This document shows positions 7,668 to 16,415 of a DNA stretch of 64,000 nt, one piece after another; position 1 is the first letter of the stretch; every line of letters begins with the position of its first letter. Position numbers and translations under genes: made by a program. The stretch is taken from positions 1,116,001 through 1,180,000 of the forward strand of contig NZ_LFNF01000002.1 in the NCBI RefSeq assembly GCF_001045445.1, in the 5' to 3' direction. This stretch comes from Chryseobacterium sp. BLS98. Lineage in GTDB: Bacteria; Bacteroidota; Bacteroidia; Flavobacteriales; Weeksellaceae. The notes beneath the pieces are model-generated. The model saw only the letters and a program-made list of their open reading frames with translations, had not been told where the DNA came from and did not search any database.

Positions 7668-8186
7668 ATGAGCTTAAAAACATTAATCACGAACAGTGTT
7701 CAGTACAACAACTGGGTTGTTAACAAGTATATCGACTGGCTTTCAACCAAATCTGACGAACAGCTTAACCAGGAAGTAATTTCCAGCTTTCCGACGATCC
7801 TGGCAACCCTGCATCACATCTGGCAAACTCAGGAATACTGGTGGGCTTACATTGCAGAAAACAGTGATTTCGATTTTGCCGCAATTTCAGCTGCAGTGAC
7901 TAAAGACGAAATTTTTAACGGCATAAAAACCAATTCCCAAAAGTTGATGGATTATGTACAAAGCTTATCTGAAGAAGATTTAGCTAAAAATGTAAAAATT
8001 GAATCTCCCTGGTTCCAGTGCGATTTTTCCAAATTCGAGTATATCCAACACGTAATCATTCATGGGACCTATCACAGGGGACAAATTGTAACCATGGGAC
8101 GCAATGTGGGAATAACAGACGCTCCAATGACCGACTACAACTTCTGGAATGTCTACAAAGATTCGGAAATAAAATCTGAAGTATAA
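7668..8186 (+). CDS. DinB-family (DNA-damage-inducible/YfiT-like) protein
   Basis: 172 aa four-helix-bundle protein. The three metal-binding histidines of the DinB/YfiT fold are visible: His49 or His50 in TLHHIWQTQ, and His132 and His136 in HGTYHRGQI. These proteins often act as thiol-dependent S-transferases (bacillithiol or mycothiol) or have unknown roles. This is not DNA polymerase IV, which is also encoded here at 28794. It lies 25 nt upstream of the second arr gene and is probably co-transcribed with it. Confidence 0.88.
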   Translation: MSLKTLITNSVQYNNWVVNKYIDWLSTKSDEQLNQEVISSFPTILATLHHIWQTQEYWWAYIAENSDFDFAAISAAVTKDEIFNGIKTNSQKLMDYVQSLSEEDLAKNVKIESPWFQCDFSKFEYIQHVIIHGTYHRGQIVTMGRNVGITDAPMTDYNFWNVYKDSEIKSEV

Positions 8187-8211
8187 ATTTTACATTTAAA
8201 AAACCAGAACA

Positions 8212-8625
8212 ATGAATTCAAACCCTGAAGAATCCATAACCTACTACCATGGCACTAAAGCCGACCTTAAAGCCGGAGATCTCATCGAAATTGGCTTCAG
8301 CTCAAATTATGGGACTAAGAGAAAAGCAAAATACATTTATCTTTCAGCCACTTTAGAAGCCGCAACATGGGGCGCAGAGTTAGCATTTGGAGAGGGAAAA
8401 GAAAGAATTTACATTGTGGAACCAACCGGGCCTATTGAAGACGATCCCAATTTAACCGATAAAAAATTCCCCGGTAATCCAACAAAATCCTACCGTTCCC
8501 AGCATCCTTTTAAGGTCATTGAAGAGGTAAAAGAATGGCAGGGACATTCTCCAGAGCAGCTTAAAGCCATGAAAGACCATCTTCAGAAGCTGAAAGACCA
8601 GGGTATTGAAGCCATTGAAGACTGA
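8212..8625 (+). CDS. arr: NAD+-rifampicin ADP-ribosyltransferase (Arr), copy 2
   Basis: 137 aa with all the family words: YYHGTKADLKAGDLI (12-26), SNYG, YIYLSATLEAATWGAELA, RIYIVEPTG, IEDDPNLTDKKFPGNPT, SYRS, then EEVKEWQGHSPEQL. It is a canonical Arr expected to transfer ADP-ribose from NAD+ to the C23 hydroxyl of rifampicin. By eye it is about half identical to copy 1 at 3492, so these are old paralogues or independent acquisitions, not a recent duplication. Its neighbours are a DinB-fold protein (25 nt upstream) and a TPR protein (17 nt downstream). Confidence 0.93.
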   Translation: MNSNPEESITYYHGTKADLKAGDLIEIGFSSNYGTKRKAKYIYLSATLEAATWGAELAFGEGKERIYIVEPTGPIEDDPNLTDKKFPGNPTKSYRSQHPFKVIEEVKEWQGHSPEQLKAMKDHLQKLKDQGIEAIED

Positions 8626-8642
8626 TAAAATACTATTAAAAG

Positions 8643-9137
8643 ATGAAAGATTTTGAACTTTGGGAAGAAGAATTGAAAGCCATATGGAATCAGCTGGGAA
8701 CCATTTCCAATGATGATTTCATTGACAGAATAAAAGTACATACAGACAAAATATCTGCCGGTGAACCCAATGCCATTGCAGATTTTGAAAGAGCCTGTGC
8801 CTACGATTCCACCGGATTCGAAAAAAATGCAGAGCCACTTTACAGATCTGCTTTAGAGATAGGTCTTACAGGATTACGAAGGAGAAGAGCCCGGATTCAA
8901 TTGGCAAGCACTTTACGAAATAATGGAAAATTCCACGAAAGCATAGAAATATTGAGAGAGGAAAAAGAAAACTATTCTGATGAGCTGGATGATGCTGTGA
9001 ATGCTTTCTTGGCACTGTCACTTTCCTCGGTCAACAATGATAAAGAAGCATTGTCCTTGGTTCTGGAATCACTATCCGCACATTTGCCGAGGTATAATAA
9101 ATCAGTGTATAATTATTCCAAGGAGCTCATTAAGTAA
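8643..9137 (+). CDS. Tetratricopeptide-repeat protein
   Basis: 164 aa, soluble, alpha-helical. Residues about 40-160 hold TPR-type helix pairs (AIADFERACAYDSTG, EPLYRSALEIGL, RRRARIQLASTLRNNGKFHES, ALSLVLESL). It matches the TPR_5-type small proteins common in soil bacteria. A binding or scaffold role is likely, partner unknown. It follows arr by 17 nt and is probably in the same transcript. Confidence 0.8.
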   Translation: MKDFELWEEELKAIWNQLGTISNDDFIDRIKVHTDKISAGEPNAIADFERACAYDSTGFEKNAEPLYRSALEIGLTGLRRRRARIQLASTLRNNGKFHESIEILREEKENYSDELDDAVNAFLALSLSSVNNDKEALSLVLESLSAHLPRYNKSVYNYSKELIK

Positions 9138-9222
9138 GCAACTTCACAGACATCCCTTTTCTGTTACTTTTCGTAATTTAACACTCCGGAAATTATTCCG
9201 TCACACCAAAAAACATCACATT

Positions 9223-9978
9223 ATGAAAACCAGCAGCGATGTAAAGACAAAACTTTCTATATTTCTGTGTTGTATCTGTTTCCTGCTCAATTCCTGTTCA
9301 GAACCAGTTTCTGCATCTAAAATTGAAGATATTTCCGATTTAAAAGCCGAAATTGAAATCTACCAGAGTTTAACGGATGAAAACGACAATTCCGTTTCCG
9401 CGATTCTGTATGATAAAAAAGGAAAGGAATTCGGCAACGATTCTGTACAGATCTTGGTAAACGGAAAAAAAGCGGAATACAAAGTTATGCAACAGCTATA
9501 TTATTCCAAATACTACGATTACCGGGCTAAGAACGTTCCGCCTCAAAATAACAGTTACGAGCTCCACATTCAATTGTCCAACGGAAAAAAGTTCTTTTTA
9601 GCCAGCATTCCTTCTCTGAAAACAAGCAGTTCGAAGAATATTATTTATAGTAAAGAAGCACCGCTGAACCAGGATTACTCGATCCGATGGTCTGATCTCC
9701 ATGATGTCAATGTCCTGTATTTTTCTAAAAGTGTTAAAGTAAAAACAAAAGAAAGTAATATTGAAACTTTTATAGAACAGGCGGAAGACACCCTAAAGAT
9801 TGGCCCGTCCGGAAATTACACTCTTAAAAAAGAAAAATTTTCTAAGCCGGGAGAGCTCCTTTCCATAATGAGTTTTAAATTCACAGCAGAGAAAGCAGGA
9901 AAAGTTAATCCTAAGCTGTTAAAAGGGAGCAGCAGCAAAATCAGTGGCTATCATGAAGAAAGAGTTAACTTCAAATAA
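9223..9978 (+). CDS. Hypothetical lipoprotein
   Basis: The frame is open from 9001, but that part overlaps the TPR gene. ATG 9223 gives 251 aa with a textbook lipoprotein signal: Lys at residue 8 and 10, a hydrophobic core (IFLCCICFLL) and the lipobox LNSC followed by Ser. The mature part is beta-rich and lysine-rich with no recognised domain. The protein is likely attached to the periplasmic face of a membrane. Confidence 0.75.
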   Translation: MKTSSDVKTKLSIFLCCICFLLNSCSEPVSASKIEDISDLKAEIEIYQSLTDENDNSVSAILYDKKGKEFGNDSVQILVNGKKAEYKVMQQLYYSKYYDYRAKNVPPQNNSYELHIQLSNGKKFFLASIPSLKTSSSKNIIYSKEAPLNQDYSIRWSDLHDVNVLYFSKSVKVKTKESNIETFIEQAEDTLKIGPSGNYTLKKEKFSKPGELLSIMSFKFTAEKAGKVNPKLLKGSSSKISGYHEERVNFK

Positions 9979-10094
9979 TATTTTTAAAATCATATCTCGA
10001 AATGCGAATCTTAGGCTTTGTTATAAATAAAACGTCTGTATTCAGACCATTTTTCTGTATTATTATAAGTATACAACTATAAATTATGCAACAT

Positions 10095-10643
10095 ATGAGG
10101 AAGATAATTCTGGACCTTGCAATCACTTTAGACGGATTTATTGAAGGACCTAATGGTGAAACAGACTGGTGCATTATGGACGATGATATGAACTTTAATG
10201 AGTTTCTGGACAGTATTGACACGATTTTCTACGGGCGGGTAAGTTATGATGCCTGGGGAAAGCATCAGCCGGAAGAAAATGCAGGTTCCGAAGAAAAAGG
10301 TTTCTGGAACACTATTCACTCGAAAAATAAATATGTTTTTTCAAATCAGGACAGAAAAGATGAAAATGTAACTTTTATTAATTCTGATATTGAAGAAAAA
10401 GTAAAAGAAATACAAAAACAAAACGGCAAAAATATCTGGCTTTACGGTGGTGCTAACCTTATCAATACCTTTATTAATTTGAATCTTATTGATATTTACA
10501 GGATTTCTGTTCATCCTATTGCTTTAGGAAGCGGAAAACCTCTGTTTGAAGACCTCAGAGAAAGGCTGGAGCTGAAACTGATCACAACCAATGTTTTCAG
10601 GTCCGGAGTCGTACAGCTTATTTATGAGCCTCAAAACAAATAA
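10095..10643 (+). CDS. Dihydrofolate-reductase-family protein (RibD C-terminal-like)
   Basis: 182 aa from ATG 10095, which gives the usual family start MRKIILDLAITLDGFIEG. ATG 10086 would add three residues. RibD-C/DHFR-fold features: the N-terminal strand with SLDGFI-like LDGFIEG, YGRVSYDAW (about 49-57), KYVFSN, LYGGANLINTF (near 121-131) and the C-terminal QLIYEP. Stand-alone proteins of this family bind NADPH; most have unknown substrates. The gene's 3' end lies 23 nt before the next gene's preferred ATG. Confidence 0.88.
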   Translation: MRKIILDLAITLDGFIEGPNGETDWCIMDDDMNFNEFLDSIDTIFYGRVSYDAWGKHQPEENAGSEEKGFWNTIHSKNKYVFSNQDRKDENVTFINSDIEEKVKEIQKQNGKNIWLYGGANLINTFINLNLIDIYRISVHPIALGSGKPLFEDLRERLELKLITTNVFRSGVVQLIYEPQNK

Positions 10644-10665
10644 ACAATCTTCTACAACAGATCAT

Positions 10666-11451
10666 ATGGAAAAATATGCACAGTCCAGGGACGGACAAAA
10701 AATACATTATAAAGAAAGCGGAGAAGGAAATACAGCCCTCTTATTCGTACACGGCTGGCTTGGCAATGCAGAATGGTGGAACGGCCAGCAGGAATATTTT
10801 AAAGACAGCTATCATATTGTACAAATGAGTCTTGCAGGACACGGAAAATCTGACACTTCAAGGACAGAATGGAGCAGTGAACGGTATGCAGATGACATCA
10901 AAGCAGTAGCAGACCAGATCAGCTCACAGGAGATTATCCTTGTCGGACATTCAATGTCAGGAGCCTATGTTCTTGAAGCAGCTTCAAAAATTCCAAAAAC
11001 AAAAGCACTTATCCTGATAGATACCGTTAAAAACCTGGATGAAACTTTTACAGAAGAACAGGTTGAGCAGGTTCTGTATGTACATTACCGGAACGATTTT
11101 AAAAATGCAGTTGAAAACATCCTTCCACAATACCTTTTTGCAGACAAAACGCCGGCAGATGTAAGACAGAAATTACAGGATGAATTTCTTCAAAATACCC
11201 CGGAAACTGCCATTGAGCTTCTCAAGCCTTTGTATAAAAAAGATTTCAGGGAAGATGCGTCGAAAATTCAGGTCCCGGTAAGAGCCATCAATTCTGATAA
11301 TTTTCCTACGAATATTGAAAACAACCGAAAGTATTTAAAAGACTACAACTATATTGAAATGTCCGGAACAGGACATTATCCTATGCTGGAAAACCCTGAA
11401 GAATTCAACAGGATTCTTGACGATATTCTTAAAGAATTAAGTGGTCATTAA
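10666..11451 (+). CDS. Cytoplasmic alpha/beta hydrolase
   Basis: 261 aa from ATG 10666; the frame is open further upstream (10591, 10624) but those starts overlap the previous gene and add no conserved residues. Visible motifs: FVHGWLGN (oxyanion region, 28-35), nucleophile elbow VGHSMSGA (Ser96), a candidate acid at Asp211 (NSDNFP) and His237 in GTGHYP. There is no signal peptide, unlike the hydrolases at 696 and 19909. Likely an esterase/haloperoxidase-type enzyme; substrate unknown. Confidence 0.87.
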   Translation: MEKYAQSRDGQKIHYKESGEGNTALLFVHGWLGNAEWWNGQQEYFKDSYHIVQMSLAGHGKSDTSRTEWSSERYADDIKAVADQISSQEIILVGHSMSGAYVLEAASKIPKTKALILIDTVKNLDETFTEEQVEQVLYVHYRNDFKNAVENILPQYLFADKTPADVRQKLQDEFLQNTPETAIELLKPLYKKDFREDASKIQVPVRAINSDNFPTNIENNRKYLKDYNYIEMSGTGHYPMLENPEEFNRILDDILKELSGH

Positions 11452-11460
11452 TTAAAAACC

Positions 11461-11811
11461 ATGCAGAACACCAGAATTTACACTACCTCTTTTGCCAGCG
11501 TTTATCCGCATTATATCCAAAAAGCGGAAAAGAAAGGCCGCACAAAATCCGAAGTTGATGAGATTATATTCTGGCTAACCGGATATGATGAAAAAAGCTT
11601 TCAGGAAATATTAGATAATAAAACTGATTTTAAAACATTTTTTGAGCAGGCACCAAAGATCAATCCTAATGTTTCATTAATCAAAGGCGTTATTTGCGGA
11701 TACCGAGTGGAAGATATTGAAGATGAACTGATGAGAAATATCCGGTATCTGGATAAGCTTATTGATGAGTTGGCAAAAGGAAAGAAGATGGAGAAAATAT
11801 TGAGGGAATAA
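11461..11811 (+). CDS. DUF2200 domain-containing protein
   Basis: 116 aa. It matches the small DUF2200 family along its whole length: [25 protein letters not shown] at the start (quoted in part: [16 protein letters not shown]), [27 protein letters not shown] and a C-terminal helix. Function unknown, predicted cytoplasmic. It begins 9 nt after the hydrolase stop and probably shares its transcript. Confidence 0.9.
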   Translation: MQNTRIYTTSFASVYPHYIQKAEKKGRTKSEVDEIIFWLTGYDEKSFQEILDNKTDFKTFFEQAPKINPNVSLIKGVICGYRVEDIEDELMRNIRYLDKLIDELAKGKKMEKILRE

Positions 11812-11960
11812 CCCAACTGTTTTGAACTGAAAATACAACTAACTGAATCAAACTCTTCCCCATTCCAAAAAACTTCCCGAAATTAGCAGCCTGTGCGTTA
11901 AATATAATCAATGAAATAAAAATTTTAAATCAAAACATACAGTAAAACTTAGTATAAGTT

Positions 11961-12079
11961 TTCTTCGGGGCAGGGTGAAATTCCCTACCGGCGGTTACAG
12001 TCCGCGACTCTCTTCTTCGGAAGAGACTGATCTGGTGAAATTCCGGAACCGACAGTTAAAGTCTGGATGGGAGAAGAAA
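11961..12079 (+). promoter_or_regulatory. FMN riboswitch (RFN element)
   Basis: The conserved RFN blocks are all present in order: TCTTCGGGGCAGGGTGAAAT, TCCCTACCGGCGGT, AGTCCGCGA, a variable stem (CTCTCTTCTTCGGAAGAG), CTGATCTGGTGAAATTCC, CCGACAGTTAAAGTCTGGA and the closing GGGAGAAGA, which pairs with TCTTC at the 5' end. It senses flavin mononucleotide and here controls ribB 94 nt downstream. A further hairpin (ATGAAACGG near 12080 with CCGTATTTCAT near 12118-12128) is probably the expression platform. It has no T-tract, so control may be translational or Rho-linked. Confidence 0.97.
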
Positions 12080-12172
12080 ATGAAACGGTCAGTAAGATTC
12101 CTTACGGGCTTATTGTGCCGTATTTCATTTCCATGTACCGAAGACTATTTTAACTTTTAAAAGTAAAATAAC

Positions 12173-12820
12173 ATGGAAAAATTATTAGAACAATTTGGAG
12201 CAACCTCCACAGAACGTGTAGAAAATGCACTTCTAAAACTACAACAGGGAAAAGGAATTCTTCTGGTAGATGATGAAAACCGCGAAAACGAAGGCGATAT
12301 CATCTTTCCCGCATCCACTATTACAGAAAAGGACATGGCACTTCTGATCCGCGAATGCAGTGGAATCGTTTGCTTATGCATTTCAGAGGAAAAAAGCAGG
12401 CACCTGAACCTCCGTCCGATGGTGGAAACCAACAATTCAAAAAATCAAACCGCATTTACCATTTCTATTGAAGCCAAAGAAGGTGTTGAGTCCGGGGTTT
12501 CAGCTAAGGACCGCGTAACAACGATCAGAACTGCTGTAGCAGAAAATGCAGAGGCTGGCCATATCGCAAGCCCGGGGCATGTTTTTCCTTTGATTGCTAA
12601 AAAAGGCGGTGTTTTCGAAAGACGCGGCCACACGGAAGGCAGCGTAGATCTTGTAAAAATGGCCAATCTTGGTGACGATGCCGTACTTTGTGAACTGACA
12701 AATGAAGACGGTTCTATGGCAAGACTTCCTGAAATTGTAGACTTTGCTACTCAAAAGGAGATGAGCGTCGTAACCATTGAAGACATTTATGCTTACCGTA
12801 AAATGGTGATGAGCAATTAA
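12173..12820 (+). CDS. ribB: 3,4-dihydroxy-2-butanone-4-phosphate synthase
   Basis: 215 aa, the length of a monofunctional RibB. It converts ribulose 5-phosphate to 3,4-dihydroxy-2-butanone 4-phosphate plus formate for riboflavin synthesis. Catalytic landmarks: [12 protein letters not shown] (32-43, metal- and substrate-binding acidic loop), a Cys-containing loop ([11 protein letters not shown]), SPGHVFPL with His136, and [10 protein letters not shown] (151-160). It is the only riboflavin gene here, so the pathway is not clustered. It is controlled by the FMN riboswitch upstream and ends at a strong terminator at 12848. Confidence 0.97.
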   Translation: MEKLLEQFGATSTERVENALLKLQQGKGILLVDDENRENEGDIIFPASTITEKDMALLIRECSGIVCLCISEEKSRHLNLRPMVETNNSKNQTAFTISIEAKEGVESGVSAKDRVTTIRTAVAENAEAGHIASPGHVFPLIAKKGGVFERRGHTEGSVDLVKMANLGDDAVLCELTNEDGSMARLPEIVDFATQKEMSVVTIEDIYAYRKMVMSN

Positions 12821-12847
12821 ACTTAAACATTTTTAACGCACAAAGTT

Positions 12848-12876
12848 GCCTGCTGATGCTACCAGCAGGCTTTTTT
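12848..12876 (+). terminator. Intrinsic terminator of ribB
   Basis: An 8-bp perfect stem, GCCTGCTG with CAGCAGGC, 7-nt loop, followed by six T. Confidence 0.92.
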
Positions 12877-12957
12877 ATTAAAAATTTAAAAATAAACAAT
12901 TAAATTTGGTATTTTAATACTATTTTTTGATTATTTTTAACAAAAAAAATCTTAACC

Positions 12958-13959
12958 ATGAAAAAATCTTTACTCCTTTTATTAGGAGCATCTGCCCTGT
13001 TTTCTGCGCAGATTACGCTTACAAAAGCAGCCAATGATCCTATTTCCGGAAACGTCATCAATTACAATCATGCAACCGGACCCGTAAACAACTCCGCAAC
13101 AGGAGCCAACACTACGTTTTCAAACGGAGGTCTTACTATGGGAATTTCGTCAGTAACGACCTATTCCACTCCTACTTCTGCTGAAATAACAACATTTCCG
13201 GGTTCTACCATCAAAATGATAGACGGAACAACAACCGTTTATTATAAAGCCTCCGCTACTAAACTGGAAATTACAGGAATTATAAATCCACAGCTTACCT
13301 TAAATTTCAGCGTAGACAATGGTACTTATAATAATTATCCTACCACTTATGGACCGGCACAAAATGATACAGCCAAAGGAACTTTCTCGTCATCTGTTGC
13401 CAACGGATTATTCAGTGGCACAATGACTGCCCAGGCTGATGCATACGGAACCCTGATTGTAGGTAACCGAACATACACTAATGTTCTTAGAGTAAAATAT
13501 ACCCAGAACCTTAATCTATATTCATCTTTTGATGTTGTTTATGCCAGCCCTATCGGGACAGCTACCAATACATCCTATGCTTATTACGACGCCACTCACA
13601 GATATGCCCTGCTAAATTCTACAAGCGGAAATGTGAGTGTTCCATTGTTGAGTATCAACCAGACAGTAGGCACCGCATTAGCTTTAAACGAAGCATTCCT
13701 GTCAACCAGCAATACTACAGTAAAAAAAGAAAATTTAGTGGTTTATCCTAACCCTGCACAGGACTTTATCGGCTTCAAAGGAAATACAGATAATTACTCC
13801 AAAGCAAATATTTACAGTCTGGATGGGAAACTGGTTAAAACATCAGATGTAAAATCCGGAAATATTCAAATTTCAGATCTTCCACCAGCCTCTTATTTCA
13901 TAGAGATCAGTGGAAAAAATGCTGCAGATACAAAGAATACAAAATTCATCAAGAAATAA
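12958..13959 (+). CDS. Secreted protein with T9SS type A sorting domain
   Basis: 333 aa. A signal peptide of about 18 residues (ending FSAQ) precedes a Thr/Asn/Ser-rich beta region with no known domain. The last ~75 residues are a T9SS C-terminal domain: VVYPNPAQDF, then IYSLDGKLVKT, then LPPASYFIEI. The protein should cross the outer membrane by type IX secretion and stay on the cell surface or be released. Similar internal strands (TTFPGSTIKMIDGTT) suggest a beta-solenoid or adhesin-like body. Function unknown. Confidence 0.85.
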   Translation: MKKSLLLLLGASALFSAQITLTKAANDPISGNVINYNHATGPVNNSATGANTTFSNGGLTMGISSVTTYSTPTSAEITTFPGSTIKMIDGTTTVYYKASATKLEITGIINPQLTLNFSVDNGTYNNYPTTYGPAQNDTAKGTFSSSVANGLFSGTMTAQADAYGTLIVGNRTYTNVLRVKYTQNLNLYSSFDVVYASPIGTATNTSYAYYDATHRYALLNSTSGNVSVPLLSINQTVGTALALNEAFLSTSNTTVKKENLVVYPNPAQDFIGFKGNTDNYSKANIYSLDGKLVKTSDVKSGNIQISDLPPASYFIEISGKNAADTKNTKFIKK

Positions 13960-13967
13960 TAAAAACA

Positions 13968-14000
13968 AAATCCCCGCTCCTACAAAGGAACGGGGATTTC
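13968..14000. terminator. Bidirectional terminator between convergent genes
   Basis: AATCCCCG and CGGGGATT pair across a loop containing a second short CTCC/GGA pairing. T-rich flanks on both strands fit termination of the T9SS gene (+) and of the barrel gene that ends at 14023 (-). Confidence 0.75.
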
Positions 14001-14022
14001 TTATTAACATTCAAACTTGCTT

Positions 14023-16110
14023 TTAAAAAGTAGCTGCAGGGGCAGTTTCATTATTCAGTTTTCTTTGGATCTCCGTTTTCTTTCCTTTTGAGAAATCAAA
14101 ACTAACTCCTAGAACAAACATCGATTTATTATTCATAATTTTAGTATGAACATTATAATCTACCAAACTTTCCGGAAGGCTTTTTGTTTTATATTCTGAA
14201 GGCATACCAATCCAGTACATTCCTGCGGTAAAACTCCAGCTTTTGAGTCTGTAACCGGCAAAGAGATGATTCTGGTTCTCATTTGTATTAAGGAAAGCTC
14301 CGCTCAGTGTATATACCGGGATATTGACCATATACTGTACACTGAAGGATTTATATTCTGAAGAAACCGAAAAATTGTTCGCGAGATAATCATTCTTGAT
14401 CAATGCACCTTTACTCGTTCTTAAAGTTTCCGAAGTAGGCGTCAGCACTGCCTTCAATACAAGCAGACTGCTTCCAAACGGTTTATAAGATCCGGACAGC
14501 TGTATACCATACCGCTGGGAATTTTTCCCGTTTTCATAAGTCAGTGCATAGCCTCCGAAAGTATCATCCAGAATATAATACTGATTAATCACACGATCCG
14601 TATAACGATAGAAAAGAGCTGCATTGAAATCGAATTTCTTATTATTAAAAGAGTAAATCAAATTATTGGAAAAATTCTGCTGTGACTTCAGAAAAGGATT
14701 TCCCTTCTGGACAATATTCGGAGCCAGCTGAACCACGTTGCTGCTGAGTGCACTGCTCCATGGACTTGTAGGATTGTAGCTGCTCGTCAGTCTCAGGCTC
14801 TGGTTATTTTTAAGCTGATACCCTAAAATAACTTTTGGGGTAAATGACCACTCATCGAAAGTGTTTGCTGCACTTTTATTATGAATATTCGTAAGTCCCG
14901 CGCCGATTCTGTAGCTGAATTTATCTACCTTTCCTGAAAATTCTGTATAAAAATACTGCTCCAGATAATTGACGCTGTATTCCGAATGCCCTGCAAGGTT
15001 ATTCAGATTATTAGAAATAGCAGTACTTGAAATACGGTAGCCGGAAGAAAGTTTTCCTGCCTTAAAATCATGGGTATGGGCAAGCTCACCGACAAAATTA
15101 GTCTGTTCTGTTTTTAGGATCATATCATTATCATACACTGAAACTCCAGATGGAACAATCCATTCTCTGGCAGATTCTGTTGTATTGGTACTGTAATGAG
15201 AGCCTACCACATTTAAGCTGAGCTCATCCTTAGAGCCGATTTTTTTAGAGTAATACAGGTCCAATTTGGGAATAGCATAACTAGAACCGCTGTTTTTAAA
15301 CATTTCATGCTCTTCTTTGAAACTGTCTCTGGTAAACACACTTTCTCCGGTGCCTTTTGAAAACCTGCTTACAATATCCATATTCAGTTTAGCCTGGAAA
15401 GCATACTGATCGGGCACCATCCGGGTGTAGCGTAAAGCAATATTCTGGGAAGTATATCCGAAATGGTCTTTCCTGTTCTCATCCGAGCGGTAATGCTCGC
15501 CATTCAACTGATAATCATAAATGCTCTGAACTTGTCTGTCATCGTAATCCCTTAAATTAAAGAAGTATTCCAGCCCAAAATTATTCTTTCCTTTCGTAAA
15601 ATTAGCATAGGCAGATGCATTCACAAATCCAGTGGTTAATCCCGACATGGTATCTACACCAAAAACATACCCGGTTTCATTGGATTTCGTAATAATATTA
15701 ATGACTGTTTCCGCCCTTGAAGCCCATCTTGCCGGCGGAATATCGTAGTACTCCACTTTTACCACTTCACTTGGGGCCACACTGCGGATCTGAAGATCTG
15801 TAGCCTCTATCCCATTGATCAGAAACAGAGAAGTTCCTCCTTTTGTGCTCGTAATCGTATTAGAAACAGGATCAAGCTGCAGTTCCGGTAAGGTCTGCAG
15901 TAAATCTTTTGCATACCTTGCTTTCTCCAAAGCCTCTTTATCAAAGGTGTAAACAGATTTGTCCGCAAACTGCTTCTTACGTTGAGATTTCAGGATTACT
16001 TCCTGGATTTCTTTTGTGGATGCCTGACCAATGGTATCATTTTTTGCACCTTCCTGCGAAAAGACAAAAACTCCACAAAGAAAAAATACAGGATATAGAA
16101 CTTTTTTCAT
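14023..16110 (-). CDS. TonB-dependent-receptor-like outer membrane protein
   Basis: The frame is open to 16149, but ATG 16110 starts a clean signal peptide (MKKVLYP, cleavage near FSQ), giving 695 aa. A plug-like domain follows (about 45-140: QEVILKSQRKKQF, LLQTLPELQLDP, LFLINGIEATD, SVVKVEYYDIPPARW-type strands), then alternating beta-strands rich in Tyr/Asn typical of a 22-strand barrel. An N-terminal CarboxypepD_reg-like domain, common in Bacteroidota receptors, is absent. Ligand unknown. It is divergent to the DUF3575 gene. Confidence 0.8.
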   Translation of the reverse strand: MKKVLYPVFFLCGVFVFSQEGAKNDTIGQASTKEIQEVILKSQRKKQFADKSVYTFDKEALEKARYAKDLLQTLPELQLDPVSNTITSTKGGTSLFLINGIEATDLQIRSVAPSEVVKVEYYDIPPARWASRAETVINIITKSNETGYVFGVDTMSGLTTGFVNASAYANFTKGKNNFGLEYFFNLRDYDDRQVQSIYDYQLNGEHYRSDENRKDHFGYTSQNIALRYTRMVPDQYAFQAKLNMDIVSRFSKGTGESVFTRDSFKEEHEMFKNSGSSYAIPKLDLYYSKKIGSKDELSLNVVGSHYSTNTTESAREWIVPSGVSVYDNDMILKTEQTNFVGELAHTHDFKAGKLSSGYRISSTAISNNLNNLAGHSEYSVNYLEQYFYTEFSGKVDKFSYRIGAGLTNIHNKSAANTFDEWSFTPKVILGYQLKNNQSLRLTSSYNPTSPWSSALSSNVVQLAPNIVQKGNPFLKSQQNFSNNLIYSFNNKKFDFNAALFYRYTDRVINQYYILDDTFGGYALTYENGKNSQRYGIQLSGSYKPFGSSLLVLKAVLTPTSETLRTSKGALIKNDYLANNFSVSSEYKSFSVQYMVNIPVYTLSGAFLNTNENQNHLFAGYRLKSWSFTAGMYWIGMPSEYKTKSLPESLVDYNVHTKIMNNKSMFVLGVSFDFSKGKKTEIQRKLNNETAPAATF

Positions 16111-16415
16111 ATTCAGAAATAATGATGTTGATAAAAATAAGACATACAATATCCGGTATTTGTTACATCACTTGTAAGTTTTCATTGAAAAATAAAGATA
16201 AACTGCTAGATTTCAACAGGTATTTTTCATCATATTATAGTTTTATTATTAAGAATAATATTTAAATGTAAAGCCCCTGCCCCTTTCACATAAAAAGACA
16301 GAACTAACAACAATCACTTAAACATTTTAAAGCTAAAAATTAAACCATATTGAAATATTATTGATTTATTGCCCGTTTTTTGCTGATACTATTTTACATC
16401 ACAAAATATAAAGTC
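16111..16415. other. Divergent intergenic region, 305 nt
   Basis: AT-rich, separates the barrel gene (-) from the DUF3575 gene (+). It must hold both promoters, but no full TAnnTTTG box at a convincing position was seen on either strand. Confidence 0.4.

Noticed and set aside
7668..8186. Translesion polymerase because of the DinB name
   Set aside because: This is the unrelated four-helix DinB/YfiT fold with a three-His metal site; the polymerase is at 28794.
9001..9222. Upstream extension of the lipoprotein gene
   Set aside because: It overlaps the TPR gene; ATG 9223 starts a complete lipoprotein signal.
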